Assembly: GCF_039679125.1 (NCBI RefSeq)
Contig: NZ_CP155551.1
Location: 1,178,001-1,242,000 of the forward strand
Direction of reading: 5' to 3'
Length of the DNA: 64,000 bases
DNA from: Blastococcus sp. HT6-4
GTDB taxonomy: Bacteria > Actinomycetota > Actinomycetes > Mycobacteriales > Geodermatophilaceae
The notes beneath the pieces are model-generated. The model saw only the letters and a list, made by a program, of their open reading frames with translations. It did no database searches and was not told where the DNA came from. This document shows positions 38,603 to 47,283 of the stretch, in pieces (positions within the stretch are counted from its first letter, which is position 1; each line of letters starts with the position of its first letter). Made by a program: the position numbers and the translations under genes.

Positions 38603-39277
38603 TCACCAGCAGATCCGCATCGGCCGGCCCCGCGCGTCCCGGGTGCCGTCGCCCACCGAGCCCGCCGTCCCCTCGGCGATCCGCCGGGCCGACCACGCCG
38701 CCGCGCACGCGTCCAGGGCGTCGACCGCCGGCAGGTGGTCGGGGCCCACCGCGAGGGCGTCGAGCACGTCCATCACCGGCCCGAGCGCCCGGATCCGCTG
38801 TGCGAGCCCGCGTGCGGAGGCCTTGGGGGCGAGCACCCGGTCGTCCAGCTCGCGGAACGACAGCTCGGGATGCACCTCGTGCACCCGCGGATCCGAGGGG
38901 TCGCCGAGCGCGGTGTCCAGGTCGCGGATCGATCGCACGAGCGCGAAGGACTGCGCCGACAGCGAGCGGCCGCGGGACGCCTCCACCGACAGCCGCCGCG
39001 CCTCGGCGTAGTCGTCGGTGGCCAGCACGGCGCGGACCGGCGCCGGGAACACCGAGCCGGCGGCGCCCCGCCCGCGCAGGGCGTCACGCGCCGCGACGTC
39101 GCAGGCGCGGACGCCGTCGTCCGAGAGCCCGATCGGCATGTCGATCGCCACGACGTCCACCCCGGGGACGGCGAGCACGGCGGTCACGTCGTCGAGCGCC
39201 AGCAGCGTCACCGAGCGGCCGTCGAGCAGCGCACCCACCCAGCGTCCGCGCCAGCCGTCCACCCCCAGCACCGCCAC
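38603..39277 (-). CDS. DUF429 domain-containing protein
   Basis: This protein is about 224 residues with an RNase H-like layout. It begins VAVLGVDGWRGRWVGALL with the first acidic residue, continues VDVVAIDMPIGL, and has HEVHPELSFREL near 130 and VDALDACAAAWSA near the end. Together these supply acidic residues typical of DUF429 nuclease-like proteins. GTG 39277 is chosen because the fold begins there; ATG 39304 would add nine residues and its codon would overlap the rpiB ATG on the other strand. The function is unknown. Confidence 0.8.
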   Translation of the reverse strand: MAVLGVDGWRGRWVGALLDGRSVTLLALDDVTAVLAVPGVDVVAIDMPIGLSDDGVRACDVAARDALRGRGAAGSVFPAPVRAVLATDDYAEARRLSVEASRGRSLSAQSFALVRSIRDLDTALGDPSDPRVHEVHPELSFRELDDRVLAPKASARGLAQRIRALGPVMDVLDALAVGPDHLPAVDALDACAAAWSARRIAEGTAGSVGDGTRDARGRPMRICW

Positions 39278-39302
39278 GGGACGAGGCTGACAGAATTTCG
39301 CC

Positions 39303-39794
39303 ATGCGCGTCTTCGTCGGAACCGACCACGCCGGCCTCGACTTCAAGGAGCACCTGAAGCAGGCGCTGACCGAGGCCGGGTACGAGCCGGTCGACTGCGG
39401 TGCGTTCGAGTACGACGCACAGGACGACTACCCGCCGTTCTGCTTCGAGGTGGGGGAGCGGACGGTCGCCGAGCCGGGCTCGCTCGGCGTGGTCATCGGC
39501 GGCTCGGGCAACGGCGAGCAGATGGCCGCCAACAAGGTGCCCGGGGTGCGGGCCGCCCTGGTGTGGAACACCGCCACCGCGCAGCTGGCGCGCCAGCACA
39601 ACGACGCCAACGTCGTGTCGATCGGCGCCCGCCAGCACAGCGACGACGAGGCGACGGCGCTGGTGCTCGAGTTCCTGAAGACGCCGTTCAGCGAGGACGA
39701 GCGGCACGTGCGGCGGATCGGGCTGATCTCCGACTACGAGCGCGACCGGCACCGCCCGGCGGGTGGCCTGCCCACCCGCGAACGGCACCCCTGA
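39303..39794 (+). CDS. rpiB: Ribose-5-phosphate isomerase B (RpiB/LacA family)
   Basis: This 163-residue sugar-phosphate isomerase starts MRVFVGTDHAGLDFKEHL (family signature with the His of TDHAG). It contains GVVIGGSGNGEQMAANKVPG near residue 65, where the catalytic Cys of many RpiB enzymes is replaced by Ser (GGSGNG), as in the mycobacterial type. It interconverts ribose-5-phosphate and ribulose-5-phosphate. Its stop overlaps a CTG that appears to start the next gene. Confidence 0.9.
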   Translation: MRVFVGTDHAGLDFKEHLKQALTEAGYEPVDCGAFEYDAQDDYPPFCFEVGERTVAEPGSLGVVIGGSGNGEQMAANKVPGVRAALVWNTATAQLARQHNDANVVSIGARQHSDDEATALVLEFLKTPFSEDERHVRRIGLISDYERDRHRPAGGLPTRERHP

Positions 39795-40372
39795 CGGCCC
39801 CGGACGCCGACGCCGTCCGCCGGTCGGCAGCCGCCGTCCGGGAACTGCTGGACCGGGTGCCCGACGGGACCGCCGCCGTCCCCGTCATGGACGGCTCCGT
39901 CCTCGACATCGCCGCGCACCTGGCCAGCTGCCTGGCCTTCTACGCCCACGACCTGGCCGCCGGGCCCGCGGAGGTGTCCGCGAACGACCTGGTCCGCCGG
40001 CCCGGGGCCGACCTCGCCACGCACGCCGCAGGCATCGCGGCGTGGGGTGAGGTGCTGGCCCGCACCCTCGAGGGTGCGGGCGCCGGCGACCGCGGCTGGC
40101 ACTCGCACGGCGTCGCCGACCCGGCCGGGTTCGCCGCCATCGGCTGCGCCGAGCTGCTCGTGCACGGCGACGACGTCGCCACCGCGCTCGGCCTGACCTG
40201 GAGCCCGCCGGTCGACGTGGCGGCCGGGGTGCTGGCCCGCCTGTTCCCCGACGCGCCGCCGGCCGAGGACTCCCTGGCCACGCTCCGCTGGGCGACCGGG
40301 CGGGCCGACCTGCCCGGGCGTCCACGGCGCACCGGGTGGCGCTACGCCATGACGCCGGTGGTCGACCGCTAG
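39791..40372 (+). CDS. Mycothiol-dependent maleylpyruvate isomerase family protein, probable CTG start
   Basis: This protein of about 193 residues has the DinB-like four-helix layout of the mycothiol-dependent family. It has AVRELLDRVPDG, then VLDIAAHLASCLAFYAHDL near residue 38, and CAELLVHGDDVATALGL near 120; the histidines are the expected metal ligands. The only reasonable start is CTG 39791, which forms a CTGA overlap with the rpiB stop. A GTG near 39856 would cut off the first helix. Substrate unknown; members range from true isomerases to uncharacterised detoxification enzymes. Confidence 0.75.
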   Translation: MTAPDADAVRRSAAAVRELLDRVPDGTAAVPVMDGSVLDIAAHLASCLAFYAHDLAAGPAEVSANDLVRRPGADLATHAAGIAAWGEVLARTLEGAGAGDRGWHSHGVADPAGFAAIGCAELLVHGDDVATALGLTWSPPVDVAAGVLARLFPDAPPAEDSLATLRWATGRADLPGRPRRTGWRYAMTPVVDR

Positions 40373-41613
40373 AAGCTGTCCGGGCACCACGGCGTGACCG
40401 GCCAGCCGAAGGCCGCGCTGGCCAGCGTCACCGCTCCGGGGCTGACCTCGGTGACGCGTCCGGCGCCCTGCAACGCGGCGAGCGAGACACCACCGAGGTA
40501 GGCGGCCGACAGCTCCTCGATTCCGAGCACGATGTCGGGGTCCCGGTCGGTGTGCCCGCAGTAGCCACCGGCGGGATGGCCGGAGAGCCGCCAGCGCCCG
40601 GCGTTCCACGGGCAGAACGGATCGCGGACCTCGAGCACGAGGTCGATCGGCGTCGGGTAGCGCCGGGCGGCCAGCGCGCGGTCGACGTCGACCAGCCGCA
40701 CCCACAACCCGTCGACGGGGGCGCTGTGCAGCGCGCGGCCGTCGGTGACCAGCCAGCGCAGCGGGTCGTCGGGGGAGGCGGCCGGATACGTCACCGTCCG
40801 GACCAGGTCGACCGACAGCAGCAGCTGCCAGAGCGCGGCGTAGGCCGGGGTGCTCGTCGCCCGCACCTCCTCGACGGTCAGCGTGCCGTCGGGTTCCCCG
40901 GCGTCGGTCCAGGCGCCCTTCACCCGGTAGGCGGCGTACCCGGTGACCATCCCGTCGGCCTCCCGGTGCACCAGGTACTGCCGCTCGGTGGCGCCCTTCC
41001 GCTGGGTCGGGTCGTCGCGCAGCTGCCGGTCCCACCAGCGCTCGTCGCGGACCATGTTCCCCGGCACCCACCGGTGCACCGCCCGGTGCACGGCCTCGGC
41101 GGCCGGGCGGTACTGCTCGGCGGTCACCTGCTCCACCCGGCCCGTGCCCAGGTCGGCGTCCGGGCGCAGCCTCAGCCGCTCGGTGCGGCCGGAGAACCGG
41201 GCCTCCACGGTCGCCGGTGCGTAGCCGAAGCGCCCGTAGATGGGGTACTCCGCGGCCCACAGCCCGGCCACCGGCTCGCGCTGCTGCTCGTGGAGCTCGG
41301 TGAGCTGGCGGCGCATGATCGCGCTGAGGATCCCGCGGCGGCGGTGGGTCGGGGCCACGGTGACCCAGGTGATCCCGGCGCAGGGGACCACGGCGCCGGG
41401 GACGGCGAGGGTCCGGCTGTACAGGCCGGCGGTGGCGACGACGCGGTCGTCGTCCCACAGCGCCAGCGACCGGTCCAGCTCGGCGACCGAGGAGGGGCGC
41501 TCGGTGAAGTCGGCGGGCGTCTCCTCGGCGAACACCGTGTACATGGCCCGTGAGAACGCCGGCCACTCGTCCGTGGTGATCGGGCGGAGCTGGGCGGCGA
41601 GATCGTCGGGCAC
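40369..41613 (-). CDS. GNAT family N-acetyltransferase, Eis-like
   Basis: This 414-residue protein has an N-terminal GNAT domain with the acetyl-CoA loop THRRRGILSAIMRRQL (near residue 90). A second degenerate GNAT-like domain and a C-terminal sterol-carrier-like domain ending CPDSF follow, the three-part layout of Eis proteins. The free C-terminal carboxylate serves as base in Eis enzymes. Mycobacterial Eis acetylates aminoglycosides and host proteins; the substrate here is not known. GTG 41613 is the start. Its stop overlaps the 3' end of the convergent gene. Confidence 0.88.
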   Translation of the reverse strand: MPDDLAAQLRPITTDEWPAFSRAMYTVFAEETPADFTERPSSVAELDRSLALWDDDRVVATAGLYSRTLAVPGAVVPCAGITWVTVAPTHRRRGILSAIMRRQLTELHEQQREPVAGLWAAEYPIYGRFGYAPATVEARFSGRTERLRLRPDADLGTGRVEQVTAEQYRPAAEAVHRAVHRWVPGNMVRDERWWDRQLRDDPTQRKGATERQYLVHREADGMVTGYAAYRVKGAWTDAGEPDGTLTVEEVRATSTPAYAALWQLLLSVDLVRTVTYPAASPDDPLRWLVTDGRALHSAPVDGLWVRLVDVDRALAARRYPTPIDLVLEVRDPFCPWNAGRWRLSGHPAGGYCGHTDRDPDIVLGIEELSAAYLGGVSLAALQGAGRVTEVSPGAVTLASAAFGWPVTPWCPDSF

Positions 41614-41708
41614 GCCCGTTGTCTACCGGTACGCACGGACACCGCGCCAACGGGTTCCGGGCGGTGACCGTGCGGATCCGCGAGCCGACCAGGGATACCG
41701 GTGCCAGG

Positions 41709-42128
41709 ATGCCCCGCATGGCGCAGGAGCAGCGGCCGGTCGGCTGGTGGGTCAAGCGGCTGGACGCGCTCCTGGAGGAGGCGGTGGACGCAGCCGTCGC
41801 CCCGGAGGGGCTGACGCGACGGCACTGGCAGGTGCTGCACTCGCTGGCCGAGGGGGACGCCGGCCCCCGGGACGTGCTGCGCGACTTCTCGGTGGATGTC
41901 GGGCCGGTGGTCGCCGACCTGACCGCCCGCGGCTGGGTGACCCGCCCCGCGGCCGGGGCGCTGCGGCTGACCGAGGACGGCGCGGCCGCCCACGACCGGG
42001 TCTGGCGCGCCGTCGGCCGGGTGCGCCGGCACGCCGCCGACGGGATGTCCCGGGACGAGTACGAGCGGGCGGTCACCGTGCTCGCCCGCATGGTGGAGAA
42101 CATGGAACGGGCGCTCGGCCGCGGCTGA
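41709..42128 (+). CDS. MarR-like winged-helix regulator
   Basis: This 139-residue protein has a winged-helix layout. LTRRHWQVLHSLAEGDAGP is the entry helix; a recognition region DVLRDFSVDVGPVVADLTARGWV and wing RPAAGALRLTEDGAAA follow, and helices at both ends mediate dimerisation. ATG 41709 and ATG 41718 are both possible; the second follows AGG at a suitable distance. It probably regulates a nearby transporter or the divergent acetyltransferase, but no operator is evident. Confidence 0.82.
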   Translation: MPRMAQEQRPVGWWVKRLDALLEEAVDAAVAPEGLTRRHWQVLHSLAEGDAGPRDVLRDFSVDVGPVVADLTARGWVTRPAAGALRLTEDGAAAHDRVWRAVGRVRRHAADGMSRDEYERAVTVLARMVENMERALGRG

Positions 42129-42304
42129 CCCGTGGTGGAGGCGGTGGCTCGGCGGTGTCCGTGCCGGCGCGGATCGTCCCGCCCGCACCTGGGCGCTGTC
42201 CAGGGACCCGGCCGGTTGCGATCTCGGGCTAGGGTCGGGCGTCGCCCGCGCCGCCGTCGCCGTGTTCCCGCACCGCCGGCGCACCCCGACGGACGGAGGC
42301 CCTC

Positions 42305-44038
42305 GTGCGCTCTCGTGCACTCCCACTCGCGCTCAGCGCGGCGCTGCTGACCGGCTGCACCGGATCGATCGGTGAGGGCCCGCAGGAGGTGGGGGAGGAC
42401 GAGGCGGTGGTCGCCGAGGTCGCCACCTCCGCGCCCGGCGAGCGGTTGACGGTCGTCGCCGACCCCGATCCGGTCGGTTCGGCGGTGAGCACCAGCCGGG
42501 CGCTGTTCGAGTCCTCCGACGTCGCGGTGCTCGCCGCCGAGGACGACCGCGCGGGGATGCTGCTCGGCGCCTCCGCGGCGGTCGCGCTGGGCGTGCCGCT
42601 GCTGGTCACGACCGGCCGGCAGACCCCCGAGCCGGTGACGGCGGAGCTGGACCGGCTCGGCGTCGACACCGTCCTGGCCGTCGGGGAGGCCTCGGGGCCG
42701 GCCGAGGGGTCCGACGTGGCGGTGCTGGCGCTCGGGGCCGACGCCGAGGACGTCGCCACGGTGACCGGCACGGAGCTGGCCGAGGGCGAGCCCGTGCCGG
42801 CCGACAACGAGGCCGCCGCCGTGGCCGCGCTGGACCCGGCGCAGCCGGCGGCGCTCCGGCCCGAGCCGGGCACGGAGCGCGGCACGGAAGGCAGCACCGA
42901 GGGCGGCACGGAGGACGGCGCGGAGGACGGCACGGAGAGCAGCACGGAGGAGTCCGCCGGGGACGACGTCGACGAGGTGCTGCCGGAGGTGGAGCGCGCC
43001 GAGCCGCTCGAGGAGACGGTGGTGCTCGCCGCGGGCGGACCGGAGTCGGTCGCCGGGATCGCCACCGCGCGCGCGGCCGGTGCCCGCGTGGTGCTGACCG
43101 GCGGGACGACGGACCCGCGTGCTTCCCAGGAGGCGATCGACGCCGTCGCGGCGGAGGAGACCGACAGCGTGGTCGCGCTCGGGGCCGGCTTCGGCGCCGA
43201 GGACGGCCTGGACTGGAAGGTGGAGACGGCGGCGACCGGCGTCGAGCTCCCCGGCGGTGGGCAGACGCTCTTCCCGGGCACGCTGCTCGTCGCCCTCTAC
43301 GGGCACCCCGGCACCGGCGCCCTCGGGCTGATGGGTGAGCAGCCCCTCGAGGCCGCCATCGAGCGGGCGCGGGCGCACGCGGCCCCGTACGAGCCGCTGG
43401 TCGACCAGACCGTCGTGCCGGCGTTCGAGATCATCGCGACGATCGCCTCGTCGTCGGCCGGGCCCGACGGCGACTACTCGAACGAGGCCGACATCGAGGA
43501 GCTGCGGCCCTGGGTCGAGGCGGCGGGCGAGGCCGGGATGTACGTCGTCCTGGACCTCCAGCCGGGGCGCACCGACTTCGTCACCCAGGCGGAGCTGTAC
43601 CGGCCGCTGCTGGAGATGCCGCACGTCGGGCTCGCGCTCGACCCCGAGTGGCGGCTGGGGCCGAACGAGGTGCACCTGGTCCAGATCGGCTCGGTGGACA
43701 TCGAGGAGGTCAACCGGGTGGTGCACTGGCTGGCCGACCTGACCCGCGAGAACCAGCTGCCGCAGAAGCTGCTGGTGCTGCACCAGTTCCGGCTCGACAT
43801 GATCCCCGGCCGGGAGCGGCTGGACATGAGCCGCGACGAGCTGGCGATCATGGTGCACGCCGACGGCCAGGGCGGGCAGGGCGCCAAGCAGAGCACCTGG
43901 ACGGTGCTGCGCCGGGACGCGCCCGAGGGGCTGCGGTGGGGCTGGAAGAACTTCTACGACGAGGACATCCCGATGCTCACCCCGGAGCAGACGATCTCCG
44001 ACGTCGAGCCCGACCCGGAGCTGATCACCTACCAGTGA
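42305..44038 (+). CDS. Actinobacterial lipoprotein with acidic low-complexity insert
   Basis: This is a 577-residue lipoprotein. GTG 42305 leads to VRSRALPLALSAALLTGCTG, a signal with lipobox LTGC. Residues about 60-270 contain two Rossmann-like halves of the cell-wall-binding-repeat-2 kind (VAVLAAEDDRAGMLLGASA, then PLLVTTGRQTPEPV). They are split by an acidic Gly-Thr-Glu repeat tract at about 190-220. The second half (about 330-577) resembles a glycoside-hydrolase-like barrel, with YVVLDLQPGRTDF and VGLALDPEWRL. Secreted and membrane-anchored. The function is not known. Confidence 0.75.
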   Translation: MRSRALPLALSAALLTGCTGSIGEGPQEVGEDEAVVAEVATSAPGERLTVVADPDPVGSAVSTSRALFESSDVAVLAAEDDRAGMLLGASAAVALGVPLLVTTGRQTPEPVTAELDRLGVDTVLAVGEASGPAEGSDVAVLALGADAEDVATVTGTELAEGEPVPADNEAAAVAALDPAQPAALRPEPGTERGTEGSTEGGTEDGAEDGTESSTEESAGDDVDEVLPEVERAEPLEETVVLAAGGPESVAGIATARAAGARVVLTGGTTDPRASQEAIDAVAAEETDSVVALGAGFGAEDGLDWKVETAATGVELPGGGQTLFPGTLLVALYGHPGTGALGLMGEQPLEAAIERARAHAAPYEPLVDQTVVPAFEIIATIASSSAGPDGDYSNEADIEELRPWVEAAGEAGMYVVLDLQPGRTDFVTQAELYRPLLEMPHVGLALDPEWRLGPNEVHLVQIGSVDIEEVNRVVHWLADLTRENQLPQKLLVLHQFRLDMIPGRERLDMSRDELAIMVHADGQGGQGAKQSTWTVLRRDAPEGLRWGWKNFYDEDIPMLTPEQTISDVEPDPELITYQ

Positions 44039-44094
44039 TGCGCTCCGCCCGTGACGGGGTGACACCGACCCGCTGAGACAGCCGGTCCGACCAC

Positions 44095-44129
44095 CGGGAG
44101 CCCCGGAGCTCATCGCTCCGGGGCTCCCG
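44095..44129 (+). terminator. Rho-independent terminator
   Basis: A 15-bp perfect stem (44095-44109 with 44115-44129) around loop TCATC is followed by TTCTGT. It sits 56 bases after the lipoprotein stop and before the sigma factor gene on the same strand, so it separates the two transcription units. Confidence 0.88.
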
Positions 44130-44185
44130 TTCTGTCGGTGCGCTGTGGTCTGCTGACGCGCACATCGACCGGAGGGGGATGTCAG

Positions 44186-45169
44186 GTGACCAGCGTCGCG
44201 CTCGGCCCGACCGACCAGCTGGACCCGCGGCTGCTCGAGCACCGCCGCGAGCTGACCGGCTACTGCTACCGGATGCTCGGCTCGATCTTCGACGCCGAGG
44301 ACGCGGTGCAGGAGACGATGGTCCGCGCCTGGCGTGGGCTCGCCGACTTCGAGGGCCGGTCCGCCGTGCGCTCCTGGCTGTACCGGATCGCCACGAACGT
44401 CTGCCTCGACCAGCTGTCGGGCCGGCAGCGCCGGGCGCTGCCGATGGACCTCGCGGGCTCGCCGTACCCGCCGGTGGAGGCCTCGCTGGCCGGCCGCCGG
44501 GCGACCTCGGCGTGGGTGGAGCCGGTCCTCGACCGCCAGGTGCTGCCCGAGGACGGTGATCCGGCCGAGCAGGCGGTCGCCCGCGAGTCGGTGCGGCTCG
44601 CCTTCGTGGCCGCGCTCCAGCACCTGCCGCCCAGGCAGCGGGCGGTGCTGATCCTGCGCGAGGTGCTCCGCTGGAAGGCCGACGAGGTCGCCGAGCTGCT
44701 CGACACCACGGTCGCCTCGGTGAACAGCGCCCTGCAGCGGGCCCGGGCCACGCTCGCCGACGTCGGCGGCCGCCCGGCGCCCCGGACGCTGGACGACGAC
44801 GACCGCGCGCTGCTGGCCCGCTACCTGGACGCGTTCGAGCGCTACGACATCGACGCCTTCGTCCAGCTGCTGCACGAGGACGCCACCCAGCACATGCCGC
44901 CGTTCGAGATGTGGCTGCAGGGCCGGGAGGACATCGGCACCTGGATGACCGGCCCGGGCGCCGGCTGCAAGGGCTCCCGGCTGATCGAGACCTCCGCCAA
45001 CGGGACGCCGGCGATCGCGCAGTACCGCCCGGCCGAGGGCGGTGGTCACGTGCCGTGGGCTCTGCACGTGCTGGAGATCGAGGACGGCCGGATCGCCCAC
45101 ATCTCCAGCTTCCTCAACCTCGACTGCGAGCTGTTCGCCGCCCTCGGGCTACCGACCGAGTTCGACTGA
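44186..45169 (+). CDS. ECF-type sigma-70 factor with SnoaL-like C-terminal domain
   Basis: This is a 327-residue sigma factor. GTG 44186 was chosen because GGAGGGGG lies 8 bases upstream. Region 2 ([23 protein letters not shown]) spans about 25-95. Region 4 with the HTH follows ([26 protein letters not shown], about 145-185). A C-terminal NTF2/SnoaL-like domain spans about 200-327 ([21 protein letters not shown]). This layout matches the SigG/SigJ-type extended ECF factors, where the extra domain modulates activity in place of a classic anti-sigma. No anti-sigma gene is adjacent. The upstream hairpin isolates it from the lipoprotein gene. Confidence 0.9.
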   Translation: MTSVALGPTDQLDPRLLEHRRELTGYCYRMLGSIFDAEDAVQETMVRAWRGLADFEGRSAVRSWLYRIATNVCLDQLSGRQRRALPMDLAGSPYPPVEASLAGRRATSAWVEPVLDRQVLPEDGDPAEQAVARESVRLAFVAALQHLPPRQRAVLILREVLRWKADEVAELLDTTVASVNSALQRARATLADVGGRPAPRTLDDDDRALLARYLDAFERYDIDAFVQLLHEDATQHMPPFEMWLQGREDIGTWMTGPGAGCKGSRLIETSANGTPAIAQYRPAEGGGHVPWALHVLEIEDGRIAHISSFLNLDCELFAALGLPTEFD

Positions 45170-45241
45170 GCGGGCCATCGCCGAGTCCGCCACGTTCCGC
45201 TTCTGCTTGACCCCGGACCGCGGCAGGGCCAGCCTGGGGCG

Positions 45242-45619
45242 ATGACGGCGGTGGTACTGCCCGCTCACGGGCGATGGACGTGGGATGCCCGTGGCGAGGG
45301 ACGAGCGGTCCGGGTCTCGACGCACGTCGAGCACGGGGTGGTCAATCTCAGCCTCTGGCGCGGCGAGACCTGCGTCGGCACGGCGCGGCTCGCTCCCGAC
45401 GACGCGGCGGGGCTGGTCACCGGGCTGACCGAGGGCCTGGCCACGCTGGCCGCCCGCCCGCGGGTCGTGGGCCCGGAGGCCACGCGGGTCGCCGACCTGG
45501 AGGCCCGGTTGGCGCGTCTGGAGCACCGCCGGCAGCCGGTGTGGCGGCGGGCGACCGAGGCGGAGACCGGTTGGGCCGTCCGGGCGTCGGTCCGCGCCGC
45601 CGTCCGCCCGCGGGGCTGA
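45242..45619 (+). CDS. Small conserved-looking hypothetical protein
   Basis: This is a 125-residue protein with no hydrophobic segment. The first half is strand-like (GRWTWDARGEGRAVRVSTHVE). The second half contains a short helical stretch VADLEARLARLEHRR that could pair as a coiled coil, then a basic end. I do not recognise the family. Coding is supported by GC-rich third positions and by its place between two clear genes. It converges with the exporter gene 31 bases downstream. Confidence 0.6.
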   Translation: MTAVVLPAHGRWTWDARGEGRAVRVSTHVEHGVVNLSLWRGETCVGTARLAPDDAAGLVTGLTEGLATLAARPRVVGPEATRVADLEARLARLEHRRQPVWRRATEAETGWAVRASVRAAVRPRG

Positions 45620-45650
45620 CGGCACGGACCCAGGCGCGGAGTCCCTCCGG

Positions 45651-47147
45651 TCAGGGCGGACCTGGTCGGGCAGCGGTAGGAGCTGCGGCCGGTGCTGGCG
45701 CCGGTGCCGGAGCGGGTGCCGGTTCGGGCACCGTCGCGTCGTCGCCCAGGGGCCGTCGCACGAATGCCACCGAGACCAGCGCGCCGGCAATCAGAAGGCC
45801 GGCCAGGATGAACAGGGCGGTGCGGAAACCGTCCGCGAACGCCGGCGGGTCGGTGTAGTCGCTGCCACCGAGCCCTGCGGCGACCGGGACCACGGCCACC
45901 GCGAGCAAGCCGGCCGCGCGGGCAACGGCGTTGTTGACCCCGGAGGCGACGCCGGCGTAGCGGTTCGCGGCGGACGCCAGCACGGTCGCGGTCAGCGGGG
46001 CGACCAGCAGGGTCAGGCCCGCCCCGAAGAGGGCGACGGCGGGTAGGACGTCGCCCAGGTAGGAGGCGTCCGGGCCGATCCGGAGCATGAGCAGCACCCC
46101 CGCCGCGGCCACCAGCGGCCCGGCGGTGAGCAGGGGTCGCGGCCCGATCCGCTGGGCCAGCGCCCCGACCCGCGCGGAGAACAGCAGCATCAGGGCGGTG
46201 ACCGGGAGCAGCGCGGTCCCGGCCAGCAGCGGGCTGAACCCGGAGACGACCTGCAACTGCAGGACGAGCAGCACGAACAGGGCACCGAGTGCGGCGTAGA
46301 CGAACAGGGTCGCGGCGTTGGTGGCGGTGAACTGCCGGTCGGCGAACAGCGACGGGGGCACCAGCGGGTGCCGCGACCGCCGCTCCACCAGGACGAAGGC
46401 GGCGAGGGCGAGGGCGCCGGCCGCGCCCCAGAGCCACACCTCCGGCCCGGCCGCCGGGTCGCCGGCGGCGGTGAGGGCGTAGGTGAGCGCGCCGAGGCCG
46501 GCAGCCACCAGCGCCGTCCCGGTCCAGTCCAGCTGCCGGGCGGCTGCCGGGTCGCGGGACTCGGGCACGTGCCGGGCCACGACCGCGATGACGAGGACGG
46601 CCAGCGGCAGGTTGATCAGGAAGACGGCCCGCCAGTTCCACTCGACCAGCCAGCCGCCGACGAACGGGCCGATCGCGGCGGCGACGCCGGTCAGTCCCGA
46701 CCACGCCCCGACGGCGGCGGCGCGGTCGGACCCGGAGAACGAGGCCGAGATGATCGCCAGGCTGCCCGGGGTGAGCAGCGCCCCGCCGACGCCCTGCAGC
46801 GCGCGGGCGGCCACGAGGGTGCCGATGTCGGGCGCCAGCCCGCACAGGAGCGAGGCGAGAGCGAACCAGACGACCCCGACGACGAAGATCCGGCGGCGTC
46901 CGTAGCGGTCGCTGAGCGAGCCGCCGAGGAGGATCAGCGCGGCGAGCGTGAGCGTGTAGGCGTTGAGCGTCCACTGCAGGCCGGAGAAGTCGGCGTCGAG
47001 GTCGGCCCCGATGCGCTCCAGGGCCACGTTCACGACCGTCGCGTCCAGCATGGCCACGCCCGAGCCGAGGACGGTGGCGAGCAGGACCCAGCGCCCCTGG
47101 GGCGTACCCATGCGCAGGCCCGGGCCGGCCGCGGGCGGCACAGCCAT
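45651..47147 (-). CDS. MFS exporter, DHA2 (14-helix) family
   Basis: This is a 498-residue membrane protein. ATG 47147 follows GGAGGAACGCTC; the frame is open further upstream without family similarity. Helix 1 has LGSGVAMLDATVVNVALERIG, the DHA2 signature with LDxTVVNVALP-like sequence, and GGSLSDRYGRRRIFVVG is the loop 2-3 motif. The length of about 500 fits 14 helices. It likely exports a drug or metabolite by proton antiport. The C-terminal tail is Ala-Pro rich. No repressor gene is directly adjacent. The start is 137 bases from the divergent antiporter gene. Confidence 0.9.
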   Translation of the reverse strand: MAVPPAAGPGLRMGTPQGRWVLLATVLGSGVAMLDATVVNVALERIGADLDADFSGLQWTLNAYTLTLAALILLGGSLSDRYGRRRIFVVGVVWFALASLLCGLAPDIGTLVAARALQGVGGALLTPGSLAIISASFSGSDRAAAVGAWSGLTGVAAAIGPFVGGWLVEWNWRAVFLINLPLAVLVIAVVARHVPESRDPAAARQLDWTGTALVAAGLGALTYALTAAGDPAAGPEVWLWGAAGALALAAFVLVERRSRHPLVPPSLFADRQFTATNAATLFVYAALGALFVLLVLQLQVVSGFSPLLAGTALLPVTALMLLFSARVGALAQRIGPRPLLTAGPLVAAAGVLLMLRIGPDASYLGDVLPAVALFGAGLTLLVAPLTATVLASAANRYAGVASGVNNAVARAAGLLAVAVVPVAAGLGGSDYTDPPAFADGFRTALFILAGLLIAGALVSVAFVRRPLGDDATVPEPAPAPAPAPAPAAAPTAARPGPP

Positions 47148-47283
47148 GAGCGTTCCTCCTCCGCCGGCAGCCGACACATCGGCTCGCTGCTGTCCAACGC
47201 CCGTAGGTGCCGGGGATTCCCCGGACCTCGCGTGCTGCGCACGGCCATGGGCACCCCCGTCGGCGGCGCGCAGAATGTCGGGC

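Noticed and set aside
39734..45100. Minus-strand open frame of about 1790 codons
   Set aside because: Antisense shadow of several real genes (mycothiol-family, MarR, lipoprotein, sigma factor).
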